Assembly (NCBI RefSeq): GCF_003611585.1
Contig: NZ_RAVW01000014.1
Span: 1-49,800, forward strand
Source: Corallococcus exercitus
Lineage (GTDB): Bacteria > Myxococcota > Myxococcia > Myxococcales > Myxococcaceae
Reading direction: 5' to 3'
Length of the DNA: 49,800 bases
Shown here: piece after piece, positions 33,774-41,986 of the stretch
Layout: the number at the start of each line of letters is the position of its first letter
Position numbering within the stretch: position 1 is the stretch's first letter
Notes under the pieces: model-generated
Databases searched by the model: none
Told to the model about the DNA's origin: nothing
Seen by the model: the letters and a program-made list of their open reading frames with translations, nothing else
Program-made: the position numbers and the translations under genes

Positions 33774-35087
33774 TCAGCTGGCGCGGCCGAAGACGCGCTG
33801 GAACACCGCGTCCATCTGGCGCGTGTGGTAGCCCGGGGAGAAGCAGTCGGAGACCTCCTCGGGCGTCATCATCTTGAGCAGGTCCGCGTCGTTGAGCAGG
33901 GCCTGCCGGAAGTCCACGCCCTCCTCGAACATCCGCATCGCGTTGCGCTGGACGACGACGTACGCGGCCTGCCGGTCCATGCCCTTGCGCGCGAGCTCCA
34001 GGAGCAGCCGCTGCGAGTTCACCACGCCGCCCAAGAGGTCCAGGTTCTTCTTCATCTGCTCCGGGTAGACGCGCATGTTCTCCACCAGGCCCGCGAAGCG
34101 GTGGAGCATGAAGTCCAGCAGGACGGTGGCGTCCGGGCCAATCACGCGCTCCACGGACGAGTGCGAGATGTCCCGCTCATGCCACAGCGCCACGTCCTCC
34201 ATGGCGCTCACCGCGTAGCCGCGCAGGAGGCGCGCGAGGCCCGTGAGGTTCTCCGACAGGATGGGGTTGCGCTTGTGCGGCATGGCGCTGGAGCCCTTCT
34301 GTCCGGGCGTGAAGGGCTCCTCCGCCTCGCGCACCTCCGTGCGCTGGAGGTGGCGGATCTCCACGGCGAACTTCTCCAGGCTCGCGCCGACGAGGGCGAT
34401 GGCGGTGAAGAACTCCGCGTGCCGGTCGCGCTGCACCACCTGGCTGGAGGCGGGCGCGGGCTTGAGGCCCAGCTTCTGGCAGACGTGCTCCTCCACCGAC
34501 GGCGGCAGGTGCGCGAACGTGCCCACCGCGCCGGAAATCTTGCCCACGGCGATGGTGTCGCGCGCGTGCAGGAGGCGCGTGCGGCCCCGGCGCAGCTCGT
34601 CGTACCAGATGGCCAGCTTGTGCCCGAAGGTGATGGGCTCCGCGTGGATGCCGTGGCTGCGGCCCATCTGCAGCGTGTGCTTGTGCTCGAAGGCGCGCTT
34701 CTCCACCGCGGCCATCACGCGGTCCATGCCCTTCAGGAGCAGGTCCACGCTGTCGCGCAGGGTGAGCCCCAGCGACGTGTCCAGCACGTCCGAGGACGTC
34801 ATGCCCAGGTGCAGCCAGCGGGCGCTGGGCCCCACGCGCTCCTCCACGAAGGTGAGGAAGGCGATGACGTCGTGCTTGGTGGTGCGCTCGATCTCCTCGA
34901 TGCGCGCGGCGTCCGCCTCGGTGAAGTCACCGGCGCGGGCGAGGCAGTCCGCCAGCGCGTCCTTGGGGGCGAGGCCTTGCGCGACCATGCCCTCCAGCGC
35001 GGCGAGCTCCACGTCGCGCCAGCGGCGATAGCGGGCGACGTCGGACCAGAGGGAGGCCATTTCGGGACGGCTGTAGCGTGGAATCAC
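33774..35087 (-). CDS. purB: Adenylosuccinate lyase
   Basis: Removes fumarate from SAICAR and from adenylosuccinate. 437 residues with the fumarase/aspartase superfamily signature GSSAMPHKRNP, the region LGMTSSDVLDTS, the histidine segment GRSHGIHAEPITFG, and a C-terminal lyase domain ending in FSPGYHTRQ. GTG start at 35087 overlaps the TGA of the preceding substrate-binding-protein gene (GTGA). It is therefore the last gene of a coupled unit that starts with a kinase, an unusual context for a housekeeping purine gene. Confidence 0.95.
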   Translation of the reverse strand: MIPRYSRPEMASLWSDVARYRRWRDVELAALEGMVAQGLAPKDALADCLARAGDFTEADAARIEEIERTTKHDVIAFLTFVEERVGPSARWLHLGMTSSDVLDTSLGLTLRDSVDLLLKGMDRVMAAVEKRAFEHKHTLQMGRSHGIHAEPITFGHKLAIWYDELRRGRTRLLHARDTIAVGKISGAVGTFAHLPPSVEEHVCQKLGLKPAPASSQVVQRDRHAEFFTAIALVGASLEKFAVEIRHLQRTEVREAEEPFTPGQKGSSAMPHKRNPILSENLTGLARLLRGYAVSAMEDVALWHERDISHSSVERVIGPDATVLLDFMLHRFAGLVENMRVYPEQMKKNLDLLGGVVNSQRLLLELARKGMDRQAAYVVVQRNAMRMFEEGVDFRQALLNDADLLKMMTPEEVSDCFSPGYHTRQMDAVFQRVFGRAS

Positions 35088-36043
35088 TCGTAGACCTTCA
35101 CGGCAAAGTCCCGGCGCGCCGCGAACCGGAGCACTTCCAGCGCGACGTCACAGGACGGACCTGACTTCTTCGCGGCGGTGAGGTTGAACGAGAGGTCCAG
35201 GCCTTCGGGCCGCGCCACCGCCAGCGCGCCGGGGTCGACCTTCTCGTGGACGATTCGATTGGCCAGCCTTCCCGCCTGCTGACCGAGCGTCAGCGGGGCC
35301 GGCGCGAGGGCCAGCGTCGCGCCCTCCTTCACCTGGCTGGCCGTGAGCGCCACCAGCGGCACCTTGCGGGAGGCACTGAAGGCGATGAGCGCCTGGACGA
35401 CGGAAGCGTTGCCCACGGTCTTGTCCGCAACCATCAAGAGCCCGTCCACCTTCCCCGCCGCGCCCTCCAGCACCTCGCCCACCCGCTCCTGCGCCTCCAC
35501 GGCCAGCGGGACGACGGTGAGGCCCAGGGCCGCGCCAGCGGAGCGGGCCTGCGCCACCGCGCCCGCCGAGGAGCGCGGGTCATGCAGGATGCCCACGCGC
35601 TTCGCGCCGGGAGCCACGGCCTTGAGCGCGGCCAGCTCCGGTCCGAAGTCGCTGGTGAGCGCGATGCCGGTGACGTTGGGCGCCTCCAGGCCGTACTTCT
35701 CGTGGTACGGCACCATGGCGAAGAGCACGGGCACGTCCTCGCCCAGCGAGCGTCGCGCGGCGTTGGCGGCCAGCGGTCCCAGGGCCAGCACCAGCGCGGG
35801 CTTCTGCGCGGCCAGCGACTTGAAGACGCGCGCGGCCTCCGTGGGGCTCTCCTCCAGGGTCAGCTCGGTGACATCCGCGCGGGCCTCGGACGCGAAGCCG
35901 GCGAGGAAGGAGGCGTACGGCGCCAGGCTCGAGGACTTCACGGCCACCACGCGGGGCCGCGCGGGACTTCGCGGCGTGGCCTGCGCGAGGGCGACGGCGG
36001 GCAGGAGGAGCGTGAGGAGCGCGAGCCTCCGGAGCGTCGTCAT
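35084..36043 (-). CDS. ABC transporter substrate-binding protein (PF04392-type)
   Basis: 319 residues with a cleavable signal peptide (about 1-20, ending ALAQA), so periplasmic. The mature part has the two-lobed periplasmic-binding fold of the ABC_sub_bind family: RPRVVAVKSSSLAPY, PALVLALGPLAANAAR, VPVLFAMVPYHEKYGL, NVTGIAL, KRVGILHDPRS and VDGLLMVADKTV. Relatives bind amino acids or small organics. No permease or ATPase gene is nearby. ATG overlaps the stop of the kinase gene by 4 nt (ATGA) and its own stop overlaps the start of purB. Confidence 0.85.
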   Translation of the reverse strand: MTTLRRLALLTLLLPAVALAQATPRSPARPRVVAVKSSSLAPYASFLAGFASEARADVTELTLEESPTEAARVFKSLAAQKPALVLALGPLAANAARRSLGEDVPVLFAMVPYHEKYGLEAPNVTGIALTSDFGPELAALKAVAPGAKRVGILHDPRSSAGAVAQARSAGAALGLTVVPLAVEAQERVGEVLEGAAGKVDGLLMVADKTVGNASVVQALIAFSASRKVPLVALTASQVKEGATLALAPAPLTLGQQAGRLANRIVHEKVDPGALAVARPEGLDLSFNLTAAKKSGPSCDVALEVLRFAARRDFAVKVYE

Positions 36044-39033
36044 CGCAGCACGTTCTGGCAGCAGCGGAAGCCCACGTCCGGGGCCTTCAGCGACACAGCC
36101 CCCCGCCGGCGCGCGGCGCACCGGGCGGTGTCGCCGGGCGAGTTGAAGGCGCCGCCCTTGATGAGCCGGTCCTCGGTGCCTGGGTAGTTGGAGGCGGTCC
36201 ACTCGGCGGCGTTGCCCGACAGGTCCAGCGCGCCGTAGCCGGAGCGGCAGGCCTGGCGGGCCCCGGAGGGCGCCAGGGCCTGCCCGCCCCCTTCAGCCGT
36301 TCCAGTGTTGCAGGCCGTCTGGGCCTGCTCGTCACCGGAGGAGAAGCGCGCGTTGCCGGGGCCCTTGCAGGACTTCTCCCACTCGTCCTCCGAGCACAGC
36401 CGCTTGCCCTTGCCTTCGCAGGCGGACTTCGCGTCGAGCCACGTCACGGAGACCTGGGGCTTGCGGCCGGCCTTGTTGGGGAACTCGAACTCGTCGACGC
36501 AGAACGAGTCCACCATGACGCTTTCCATGCGCATCTCGTCGGTGGATCCGGCCGCCTGCAGGTCCTCCGGGGACGCGCCCTTCTTGAAGCTGCCGCCGCT
36601 CACCAGCCGCATGCCGTCCGGACAGTGGTCCGCGGCCATGATGCCGCCCACCGCCGCGGATGGGCCGGGCGTGGCGGGCGTGGGGCTGTTCTTCGCGGCC
36701 TGGGCCTGACGCACGCGCAGGTAGAGGTAGCCACCGCCCGCGCCCAGCACGACGCCGGCCACCGCGAGGATGACCATCCACATCATCGAACTGGGGCCGG
36801 AACGGGCCGGCTTCGCCTGCGTGGCCCGCGTCGTGGGAAGCGTGTGCAGGCCAGAGACCGAGGGCGGCAGCCGGCGCGCAGAGGAGCGGACACCCGACAC
36901 GTCGGGAGGGGGCTCGCCCTTGCGCGAGCGCCCACCCGTGGAGTTCGCATCCTGGACGCCGGAGGGACGGACCGCGCCCTGGGCCGCCGAGGCTCGCGGG
37001 GCCCGAGGAGAGGACGGCTCCGAGCCGCGACCGTTCACCGAGGACACCGCGCCCGAGGCCCGAGGGTTGCGGCCACCGCGGCTGGAGGAACGGGACTCCG
37101 AGGGCTCGTCATCGTCGGAGCCCCGGCCGGACCGTGACTCCGTGGCGGATGCATCCGCGTTGCGATTGCTGGACCGGCCGTCGGACGCGTCGGCACCGCG
37201 TCCGGAGCGTCCGTCGCTGGGTGCCGCTTCACCGCGACCATTGGAGCGAGCATCGCCCGATGAGGACTCACCGCGAGCACCCGAGCGTGCATCAGCGGAG
37301 GAGGACTCACCGCGACCCGAGCGGCCCTCGCTCAACGCGGCTTCACCGCGACCGTTCGAGCGGAGGTCGCCCGATGAGGACTCGCCGCGACCACTCGAGC
37401 GCGCATCGCTGGCCGCGGCTTCACCGCGACCATTGGAGCGCCCGTCGCTCGATGCATCACCACGGCCGGAGCGCCCGTCGCTGGACGCTTCACCACGGCC
37501 ACCCGACGCCGACTCCGAAGCCCGGCCACCGCGTCCATCGCCAGCGGCATCACCGCCACGGCCCGAGGACCGGCCCTCGGCCTCCGCGGAGCGGGCCCCA
37601 CGCGGATCCGCCGGGAACGACGGCTCCTCCGCCTTGGCGAAGATGCGCATCACCGGCTCGGCGGCCTTGGCCGGAGCCGCTCGCGGTTCATCCCCCGCGC
37701 GCGAGGCCGCCCGAGGCTCCTGCTGCGTCGCCGCCTCCGAGGCCTGTCCCAGCAGCCGCGGGTCCTGCGACGCCTCCGCGCCCTTGCGTCCCGTCGGGGC
37801 CACCGCGCGCATCTCCTGCATCGTCGCCGCGTCGGACACGGAGCGCGCTTCGGGGCCCGTGATGTAGTCCAGCGCCTGCGCGTTCGACCCCAGGATGGCC
37901 GCCAGCGTCGCCGCGTCCAGCGGCTGCGTCGCATCCGGCGGAGGCGAATCGTCCTGTGCCGGGATGGGCGCGGCGGGCGTGGGCGCGCTCGCCACTGGCA
38001 ACATGCCCGTGGGCACCGGCGGCAGCGGCTTGCTCGCGGCCCTCGCGGCCACCACGGCCGCGGGCAACGCGCCCGACGCAGGCACCGCACGCTGCCGCGA
38101 CGCCGCGGCCGGGTGCCGCTGCACCAGCGCCGCGAACTCCGCGTGCAGCTCGCCGCCCGACTTCGGACGGGCCAGCGGGTTCACATTGAGCGCGCGCCGG
38201 TAGAGGGACTCGAACGCGGGCGGCAGGTCCGGATGCCGCACCGACACCTCGGGGACCCCGCCGTCCTCCGGCAGCAACCCCGTCACCATCTCGCCCATCA
38301 ACACGCCCAGCGAGTACACGTCCATGCGCGTGTCCAGCTCCGCGCCATTCACGTACTCGGGAGCGATGTACGCCGCCGCCCGGTGCCCCTTCTGCGCCTG
38401 CACGAAGGGCAGGTGCGGCACCGCGAGCCCCAGCCCGTAGTCAGACACCTTCAGCATGTCCGGCAGGACGAAGACGTTCTCCGGCTTCACGTCCGAGTGC
38501 GGCCCGAAGCGGTGCGCCCCGTCCAGCGCCGCCGCCATCTGCGCCAGCAGCGGCTCCACTTCCTTCAACGAGAACAGCTGCCCCTTCGCCGCGCGCTGCT
38601 CCATCATCCGGCGCAGCGTGAGCCCTTCCAGCAGCTGCATCGTGAAGAAGGGCCGGTCCCCGTCCACGCCCTCCTCGTACACGCGCACCAGGTTGGGGTG
38701 GTTGAGCTTCTTGCCCACCCGCATGGACAGGGCGAACTGCGTGCGCTCCTCCGGCTGCTGCACCAGCCGGGGCTGGATGACCTTCAGCGCCACCTCCACG
38801 TCGATGGCCTGGTCCTGCGCGCGGAAGACGAAGCCCAGCGGCCCCGACCCGACGACCTCCTGGATGGCGTAGCGGTCCGCGACGACGTCGCCCGGCTTGT
38901 AGGGCGCGCCCTCCGCTCCCCTCCGGCGCGCCGCCCCCACCGCCTGGCGCGCGGCCGCATCGAACTTCTGGCCACACGTGGCGCAGGTTTCACTCGTATC
39001 GGGGACATGGCTGCCGCAGCGGTAGCAGAGCAA
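36040..39033 (-). CDS. Zinc-ribbon / Ser-Thr kinase-like / SGR-repeat / formylglycine-enzyme-like transmembrane protein
   Basis: 997 residues from a TTG start with GGAG 10 nt upstream. Order: zinc ribbon (CYRCG, CATCG; 3-21); Hanks-type kinase domain (about 55-305); Pro/Ala linker; low-complexity Ser-Gly-Arg region (about 480-690) built of 12- to 14-residue repeats around GRGESSSxDxRS; one membrane helix (about 753-773, MWMVILAVAGVVLGAGG); exported FGE-sulfatase-like domain (about 795-997) with GKRLCSEDEWEKSC, LSGNAAEW, LIKGGAF and VGFRCC. The kinase keeps the ATP lysine (VALK, Lys84) and catalytic Asp181, but the alpha-C glutamate is Ser103, HRD is HSD and DFG is DYG, so activity is uncertain. 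FGE-like domains fused to kinases are known in myxobacteria and may act as ligand-binding sensors. The gene is coupled to the next two. Confidence 0.88.
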   Translation of the reverse strand: MLCYRCGSHVPDTSETCATCGQKFDAAARQAVGAARRRGAEGAPYKPGDVVADRYAIQEVVGSGPLGFVFRAQDQAIDVEVALKVIQPRLVQQPEERTQFALSMRVGKKLNHPNLVRVYEEGVDGDRPFFTMQLLEGLTLRRMMEQRAAKGQLFSLKEVEPLLAQMAAALDGAHRFGPHSDVKPENVFVLPDMLKVSDYGLGLAVPHLPFVQAQKGHRAAAYIAPEYVNGAELDTRMDVYSLGVLMGEMVTGLLPEDGGVPEVSVRHPDLPPAFESLYRRALNVNPLARPKSGGELHAEFAALVQRHPAAASRQRAVPASGALPAAVVAARAASKPLPPVPTGMLPVASAPTPAAPIPAQDDSPPPDATQPLDAATLAAILGSNAQALDYITGPEARSVSDAATMQEMRAVAPTGRKGAEASQDPRLLGQASEAATQQEPRAASRAGDEPRAAPAKAAEPVMRIFAKAEEPSFPADPRGARSAEAEGRSSGRGGDAAGDGRGGRASESASGGRGEASSDGRSGRGDASSDGRSNGRGEAAASDARSSGRGESSSGDLRSNGRGEAALSEGRSGRGESSSADARSGARGESSSGDARSNGRGEAAPSDGRSGRGADASDGRSSNRNADASATESRSGRGSDDDEPSESRSSSRGGRNPRASGAVSSVNGRGSEPSSPRAPRASAAQGAVRPSGVQDANSTGGRSRKGEPPPDVSGVRSSARRLPPSVSGLHTLPTTRATQAKPARSGPSSMMWMVILAVAGVVLGAGGGYLYLRVRQAQAAKNSPTPATPGPSAAVGGIMAADHCPDGMRLVSGGSFKKGASPEDLQAAGSTDEMRMESVMVDSFCVDEFEFPNKAGRKPQVSVTWLDAKSACEGKGKRLCSEDEWEKSCKGPGNARFSSGDEQAQTACNTGTAEGGGQALAPSGARQACRSGYGALDLSGNAAEWTASNYPGTEDRLIKGGAFNSPGDTARCAARRRGAVSLKAPDVGFRCCQNVLR
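37060..37565 (-). repeat. In-frame SGR tandem repeats within the kinase-FGE gene
   Basis: DNA encoding about 170 residues of Ser, Gly, Arg, Asp/Glu and Ala, arranged as imperfect 36- to 42-bp units centred on GRGE-(S/A)-S-x-D-x-R-S. Unit lengths are multiples of three, so copy number can change without breaking the frame. The segment links the cytosolic kinase to the membrane helix. Confidence 0.85.
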
Positions 39034-39147
39034 AGCAGTGAAACTCCGGAACAGGGCCGCGGGGGGGCGGCCTTCCCGGCGGACGGCCGGGGGCCTCCAT
39101 TCTGCCCGCTCCGGAGCCGTTGAGGAACGACGTTGCGCGCCGGGCCG

Positions 39148-39603
39148 TTAGCGACCCGTGGACCCGAAACCGCCGTCCCCCCGGGAAGTCACTTCCAGCA
39201 CGTCCACCTCGCGCAGCACCGTGGCCGTCACCGGGGCCACCACCAGCTGGGCCACCCGGTCCCCCCGACGCAGGGTGAAAGGGGTGTTGGACAGGTTCAC
39301 GAGCAGCACCTGCACCTCCCCCCGGTAGTCCGCGTCCACCGTTCCGGGAGAGTTGAGGCACGTCACCCCATGTCGCAGCGCCAGCCCCGAGCGGGGCCGC
39401 ACCTGCCCCTCGAAGCCCGGGGGGAGCGCGAACGCCAGCCCCGTGGGCACCGCCATCCGCTCCAGGGGCTGGAGCACCCGCTCCCCGTCGATGTCGGCCC
39501 GCAGGTCCAGCCCGGCGGCCAGCTCCGTCTCGTAACGAGGCAGGGGCAGCGGGTCCGGATGCGAGCGCACCCGGCGCACGGGGACGGTCAGCGAGGGGTC
39601 CAT
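39148..39603 (-). CDS. dut: Deoxyuridine 5'-triphosphate nucleotidohydrolase (dUTPase)
   Basis: Hydrolyses dUTP to dUMP, keeping uracil out of DNA and feeding thymidylate synthesis. 151 residues, the normal size of the trimeric enzyme, with all five motifs: [38 protein letters not shown] and the C-terminal [10 protein letters not shown] that closes over the active site. The start at 39603 is chosen because homologues begin shortly before this point; the frame is open to 39696. It lies between the kinase gene (114-nt gap) and the M23 peptidase on the same strand. Confidence 0.95.
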   Translation of the reverse strand: MDPSLTVPVRRVRSHPDPLPLPRYETELAAGLDLRADIDGERVLQPLERMAVPTGLAFALPPGFEGQVRPRSGLALRHGVTCLNSPGTVDADYRGEVQVLLVNLSNTPFTLRRGDRVAQLVVAPVTATVLREVDVLEVTSRGDGGFGSTGR

Positions 39604-39679
39604 GCCCCCTGCCGTAACACGCACCCTGCCCCCCCTCCATTTCCTGGCCCCGACGTCACGGGTCGTGTGGCCCCTGCCC

Positions 39680-40690
39680 TCACAGTTCGGTCGCACCGTC
39701 CGCCATGCGCAGGGCGGTGCGGAACCCGAATGGGTCCACCGGCCGCGCGGCCAGCTCCAGCTGGTAGTGCAGGTGCGGCCCGGTGGACCTGCCCGTGCTG
39801 CCCGACAGCGCGATGGCCTGTCCCTTCTCCACGCGCGTGCCCGCCTTCACCAGCAGCTCGGAGTTGTGGCAGTACGCCGTCGTCACGCCCCGCCCGTGGT
39901 CCAGCACCAGCACGCGGCCGTTGACGGAGTCCTCGCTCGCGCGGCGCACCACGCCCGCGGCCACCGCCGTCACCGTCGTGCCCGAGCGCACCGCCAGGTC
40001 CACTCCGGTGTGCATCCGGCGCGTACGCAGCGTGGGGTGGACGCGGTAGCCGAAGGGGCTCGTCACCGGAGCGCTCTCCGCCACCGGCCACCCGAGCATC
40101 AGTGCCGTGGACAAGGCCAGCGCCTGCGCCGCGCCGACGGAGGAGCCCTCGAAGCCCGGCGGAAGCTGTTTCGCCAGGCGCTCCAGGCTCAGCGCCCCAC
40201 CCTCCGCGTCCACCCGCTGCAGCGCGAACCGCGCGGGCACCCGCCCCGCGAACACCGCCGTCACCCGCGCCTCTTCCGACGGGAAGTCCCCGGCGAGCGC
40301 GTCCAGCAGCCGCCGCGTCGCCGCCGGTCCGCGCACCGGATCCACCAGCGTCTCTGGGGCAATGCCCTCCTCGCGGGCCAGGGCCAGCGCGGGCTCGCGG
40401 GCCTTCGGGTCCAGGGCCTTCAGCGCCGAGTGCGTCCCCCACGCCAGCGCCTCCGCGCTCGTGGGCACGCGCGTGAGCATCGCGGCGGGCAGCGCGTCCG
40501 GCATGGGCACCGACGTGCCGCTCACGCCGTCGTAGTACGCGAGCAACGGCCGGGCCGTGGTGCGCGTATGGAAGGCCCAGGCCCCCGTGCGTCGCAGGAT
40601 CGCGCCCGCGGGCGTGTGGTGGTACGCGCACCACACGCACAGGAGCGCGAAGGTGAAGTCCAAGAGGCCCCGGGCGCGTCGAGCGAACAT
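39680..40690 (-). CDS. M23-family (LytM-like) peptidoglycan metallopeptidase
   Basis: 336 residues. An N-terminal membrane segment or uncleaved signal (about 10-25) precedes a helical middle region that resembles no family I can name. The C-terminal M23 domain follows with [12 protein letters not shown], the zinc ligands HxxxD (HTGVD) and the HxH motif (PHLHYQ), all intact, so it is probably an active endopeptidase cutting peptide cross-links. It sits 11 nt after the upstream membrane-protein gene and is likely co-transcribed with it. Confidence 0.9.
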   Translation of the reverse strand: MFARRARGLLDFTFALLCVWCAYHHTPAGAILRRTGAWAFHTRTTARPLLAYYDGVSGTSVPMPDALPAAMLTRVPTSAEALAWGTHSALKALDPKAREPALALAREEGIAPETLVDPVRGPAATRRLLDALAGDFPSEEARVTAVFAGRVPARFALQRVDAEGGALSLERLAKQLPPGFEGSSVGAAQALALSTALMLGWPVAESAPVTSPFGYRVHPTLRTRRMHTGVDLAVRSGTTVTAVAAGVVRRASEDSVNGRVLVLDHGRGVTTAYCHNSELLVKAGTRVEKGQAIALSGSTGRSTGPHLHYQLELAARPVDPFGFRTALRMADGATEL

Positions 40691-40701
40691 GCGTCAGGGC
40701 C

Positions 40702-41499
40702 TCAGCGCAGGAAGGACAGCACCGGGGCCGCGTCCCAAACCGCCGCGAGGCCCAGGGGCGCCACCAGCAGGCACCCCACGAGTCCGCGACTCCACGCCCG
40801 CCGGGGGCCCGCCGCGTCACACGCCGCGTCCGCGTGCTGGAGGTTGCGCAGCACCGCGCGCCAGCCCAGCGACACGCTCACGCCGCACAGCGCCGCCACC
40901 GCCAGTCCCCGGGCCGCCCAGTCCGCCGGCACGTCGCCGAACAGCGGCCGCCACGACAGGTACACCGTGCCCTGGACCAACCGCGCCACCGTGCACGCGC
41001 CCGCGAGCACCACGCCCGTGGTGGCCAGGGGCCGCACCCACCGCATCGGCGTGGGCCGCCGCAGACAGCGGCGCAGCAGCGCCTTCCACGAGGAGGACGC
41101 CGAAGCGGACGCCGTCACCGGCTGCCAAGGCTCCACGGGCCGGGCGGCTTCGGTCTCGCGATAGCCGAGCGCGGGCAGTGCCAGGAGCAGGTCCGCCGCC
41201 AGCTCCCAGCACAAAGCCAGCGCCCGAGCCAAACGGGTGCGCGTCTCCAGCGATACCCAGTCCACCAGGGAGGCGGTCGCGGGGAACTGGCCCACCCACG
41301 CGTCGAACGCGGAGTCCATCCGGTCCACCGCCGTGAGTAGCCGGTCATCCAGCGTGTCCGCCGCCGCGTGCACGCCCACCGCGACGAGCGCGAGCAGCCC
41401 CAGCGGCATGAACGTCCAGCGGAAAGCCCCCAGGAACCGGGACACGTCCGTGAGGAAGCTGCTCGACGGCTCCGAGGAGCTGGATGGGTGGACCGGCAT
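40702..41499 (-). CDS. Multi-pass membrane protein, unknown function
   Basis: 265 residues with about four predicted membrane segments: FMPLGLLALVAVGVHAA, ALALCWELAADLLLALPAL, LATTGVVLAGACTVARLV and GLAVAALCGVSVSLGW, plus a weaker one near the C-terminus (GLVGCLLVAPLGLAAVW). No family recognised. GGAGG lies 6 nt before the ATG, supporting the start. It is the first gene of a short unit with the M23 peptidase, so an envelope role is plausible by context. Confidence 0.8.
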   Translation of the reverse strand: MPVHPSSSSEPSSSFLTDVSRFLGAFRWTFMPLGLLALVAVGVHAAADTLDDRLLTAVDRMDSAFDAWVGQFPATASLVDWVSLETRTRLARALALCWELAADLLLALPALGYRETEAARPVEPWQPVTASASASSSWKALLRRCLRRPTPMRWVRPLATTGVVLAGACTVARLVQGTVYLSWRPLFGDVPADWAARGLAVAALCGVSVSLGWRAVLRNLQHADAACDAAGPRRAWSRGLVGCLLVAPLGLAAVWDAAPVLSFLR

Positions 41500-41646
41500 G
41501 GAGCGCCTCCGGGGCGGTCCCCCATCAACGCGGGAAGCCCTCCCAGGGTTTTAAGCCTCCAGCGCCCCAGGACGAAAACACCGCGAGCTCCGTCCGAAGC
41601 CCCGGGACAGCATCCATCCGGAGCACCTTCCACCTGAGGCGGTCCC

Positions 41647-41671
41647 AACCGGTCCGACTGTCGGACAGGTT
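41647..41671. repeat. 25-nt palindrome, copy 1 (one mismatch)
   Basis: Arms AACCGGTCCGAC and GTCGGACAGGTT flank a central T. They differ from perfect symmetry at one position. The centre is 70 nt from that of copy 2. It could be an operator for a dimeric regulator or a member of a dispersed palindromic repeat. Confidence 0.85.
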
Positions 41672-41716
41672 TCCGCTGCGCCGATGGGGCAAGGGTCACC
41701 AGCCGCGGTTTGCCCA

Positions 41717-41741
41717 AACCTGTCCGACTGTCGGACAGGTT
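41717..41741. repeat. 25-nt palindrome, copy 2 (perfect)
   Basis: Arms AACCTGTCCGAC and GTCGGACAGGTT are exact reverse complements around a central T. The core TGTCCGACTGTCGGACA is shared with copy 1. Confidence 0.9.
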
Positions 41742-41891
41742 CGTGCGGTGCGCCGCTGACGGGGCGCCCCTACGAAGTTCTTACCTTCTCATCCAGGTGG
41801 ACAGGGTTCTTGCCCGAGGGCTGGGTGCACGACGGCCCCTGCGGTGGTTGCCCCTCGCCGACAGCGGACGAAGTCCTTGCCCGCAACGACA

Positions 41892-41971
41892 ACGCCCCGC
41901 CCCTTCGCGCCCGGAGGCGAGAGGAGACGGGGCGCTTTGCGGAAAGCGGCCTTCCTTCACGAAGGGCCGCT
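41892..41971 (-). terminator. Hairpins downstream of pnp
   Basis: Two inverted repeats follow the pnp stop on the minus strand. The first is AGCGGCC/GGCCGCT (41945-41951 with 41965-41971). The second pairs GCGCCCCG with CGGGGCGT (about 41892-41899 with 41928-41935) and continues TTGTCGTT on the minus strand, a weak T-rich tail. The second is the better candidate terminator. Confidence 0.45.
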
Positions 41972-41986
41972 ACGCGGGGGCCGGAC

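Larger units (their letters stand above)
41500..41986. other. 487-nt intergenic region with paired palindromes and terminator hairpins
   Basis: No convincing gene. From left: the upstream region of the membrane-protein gene; two copies of a 25-nt palindrome (41647-41671 and 41717-41741); a featureless GC-rich stretch; then inverted repeats that probably end the pnp transcript (41892-41936 and 41945-41971). Reading frames through it carry no family signature. Confidence 0.7.

Noticed and set aside
37060-37565. Possible CRISPR or minisatellite array
   Set aside because: Units are imperfect, contiguous, multiples of three and encode a continuous protein frame; there are no spacers.
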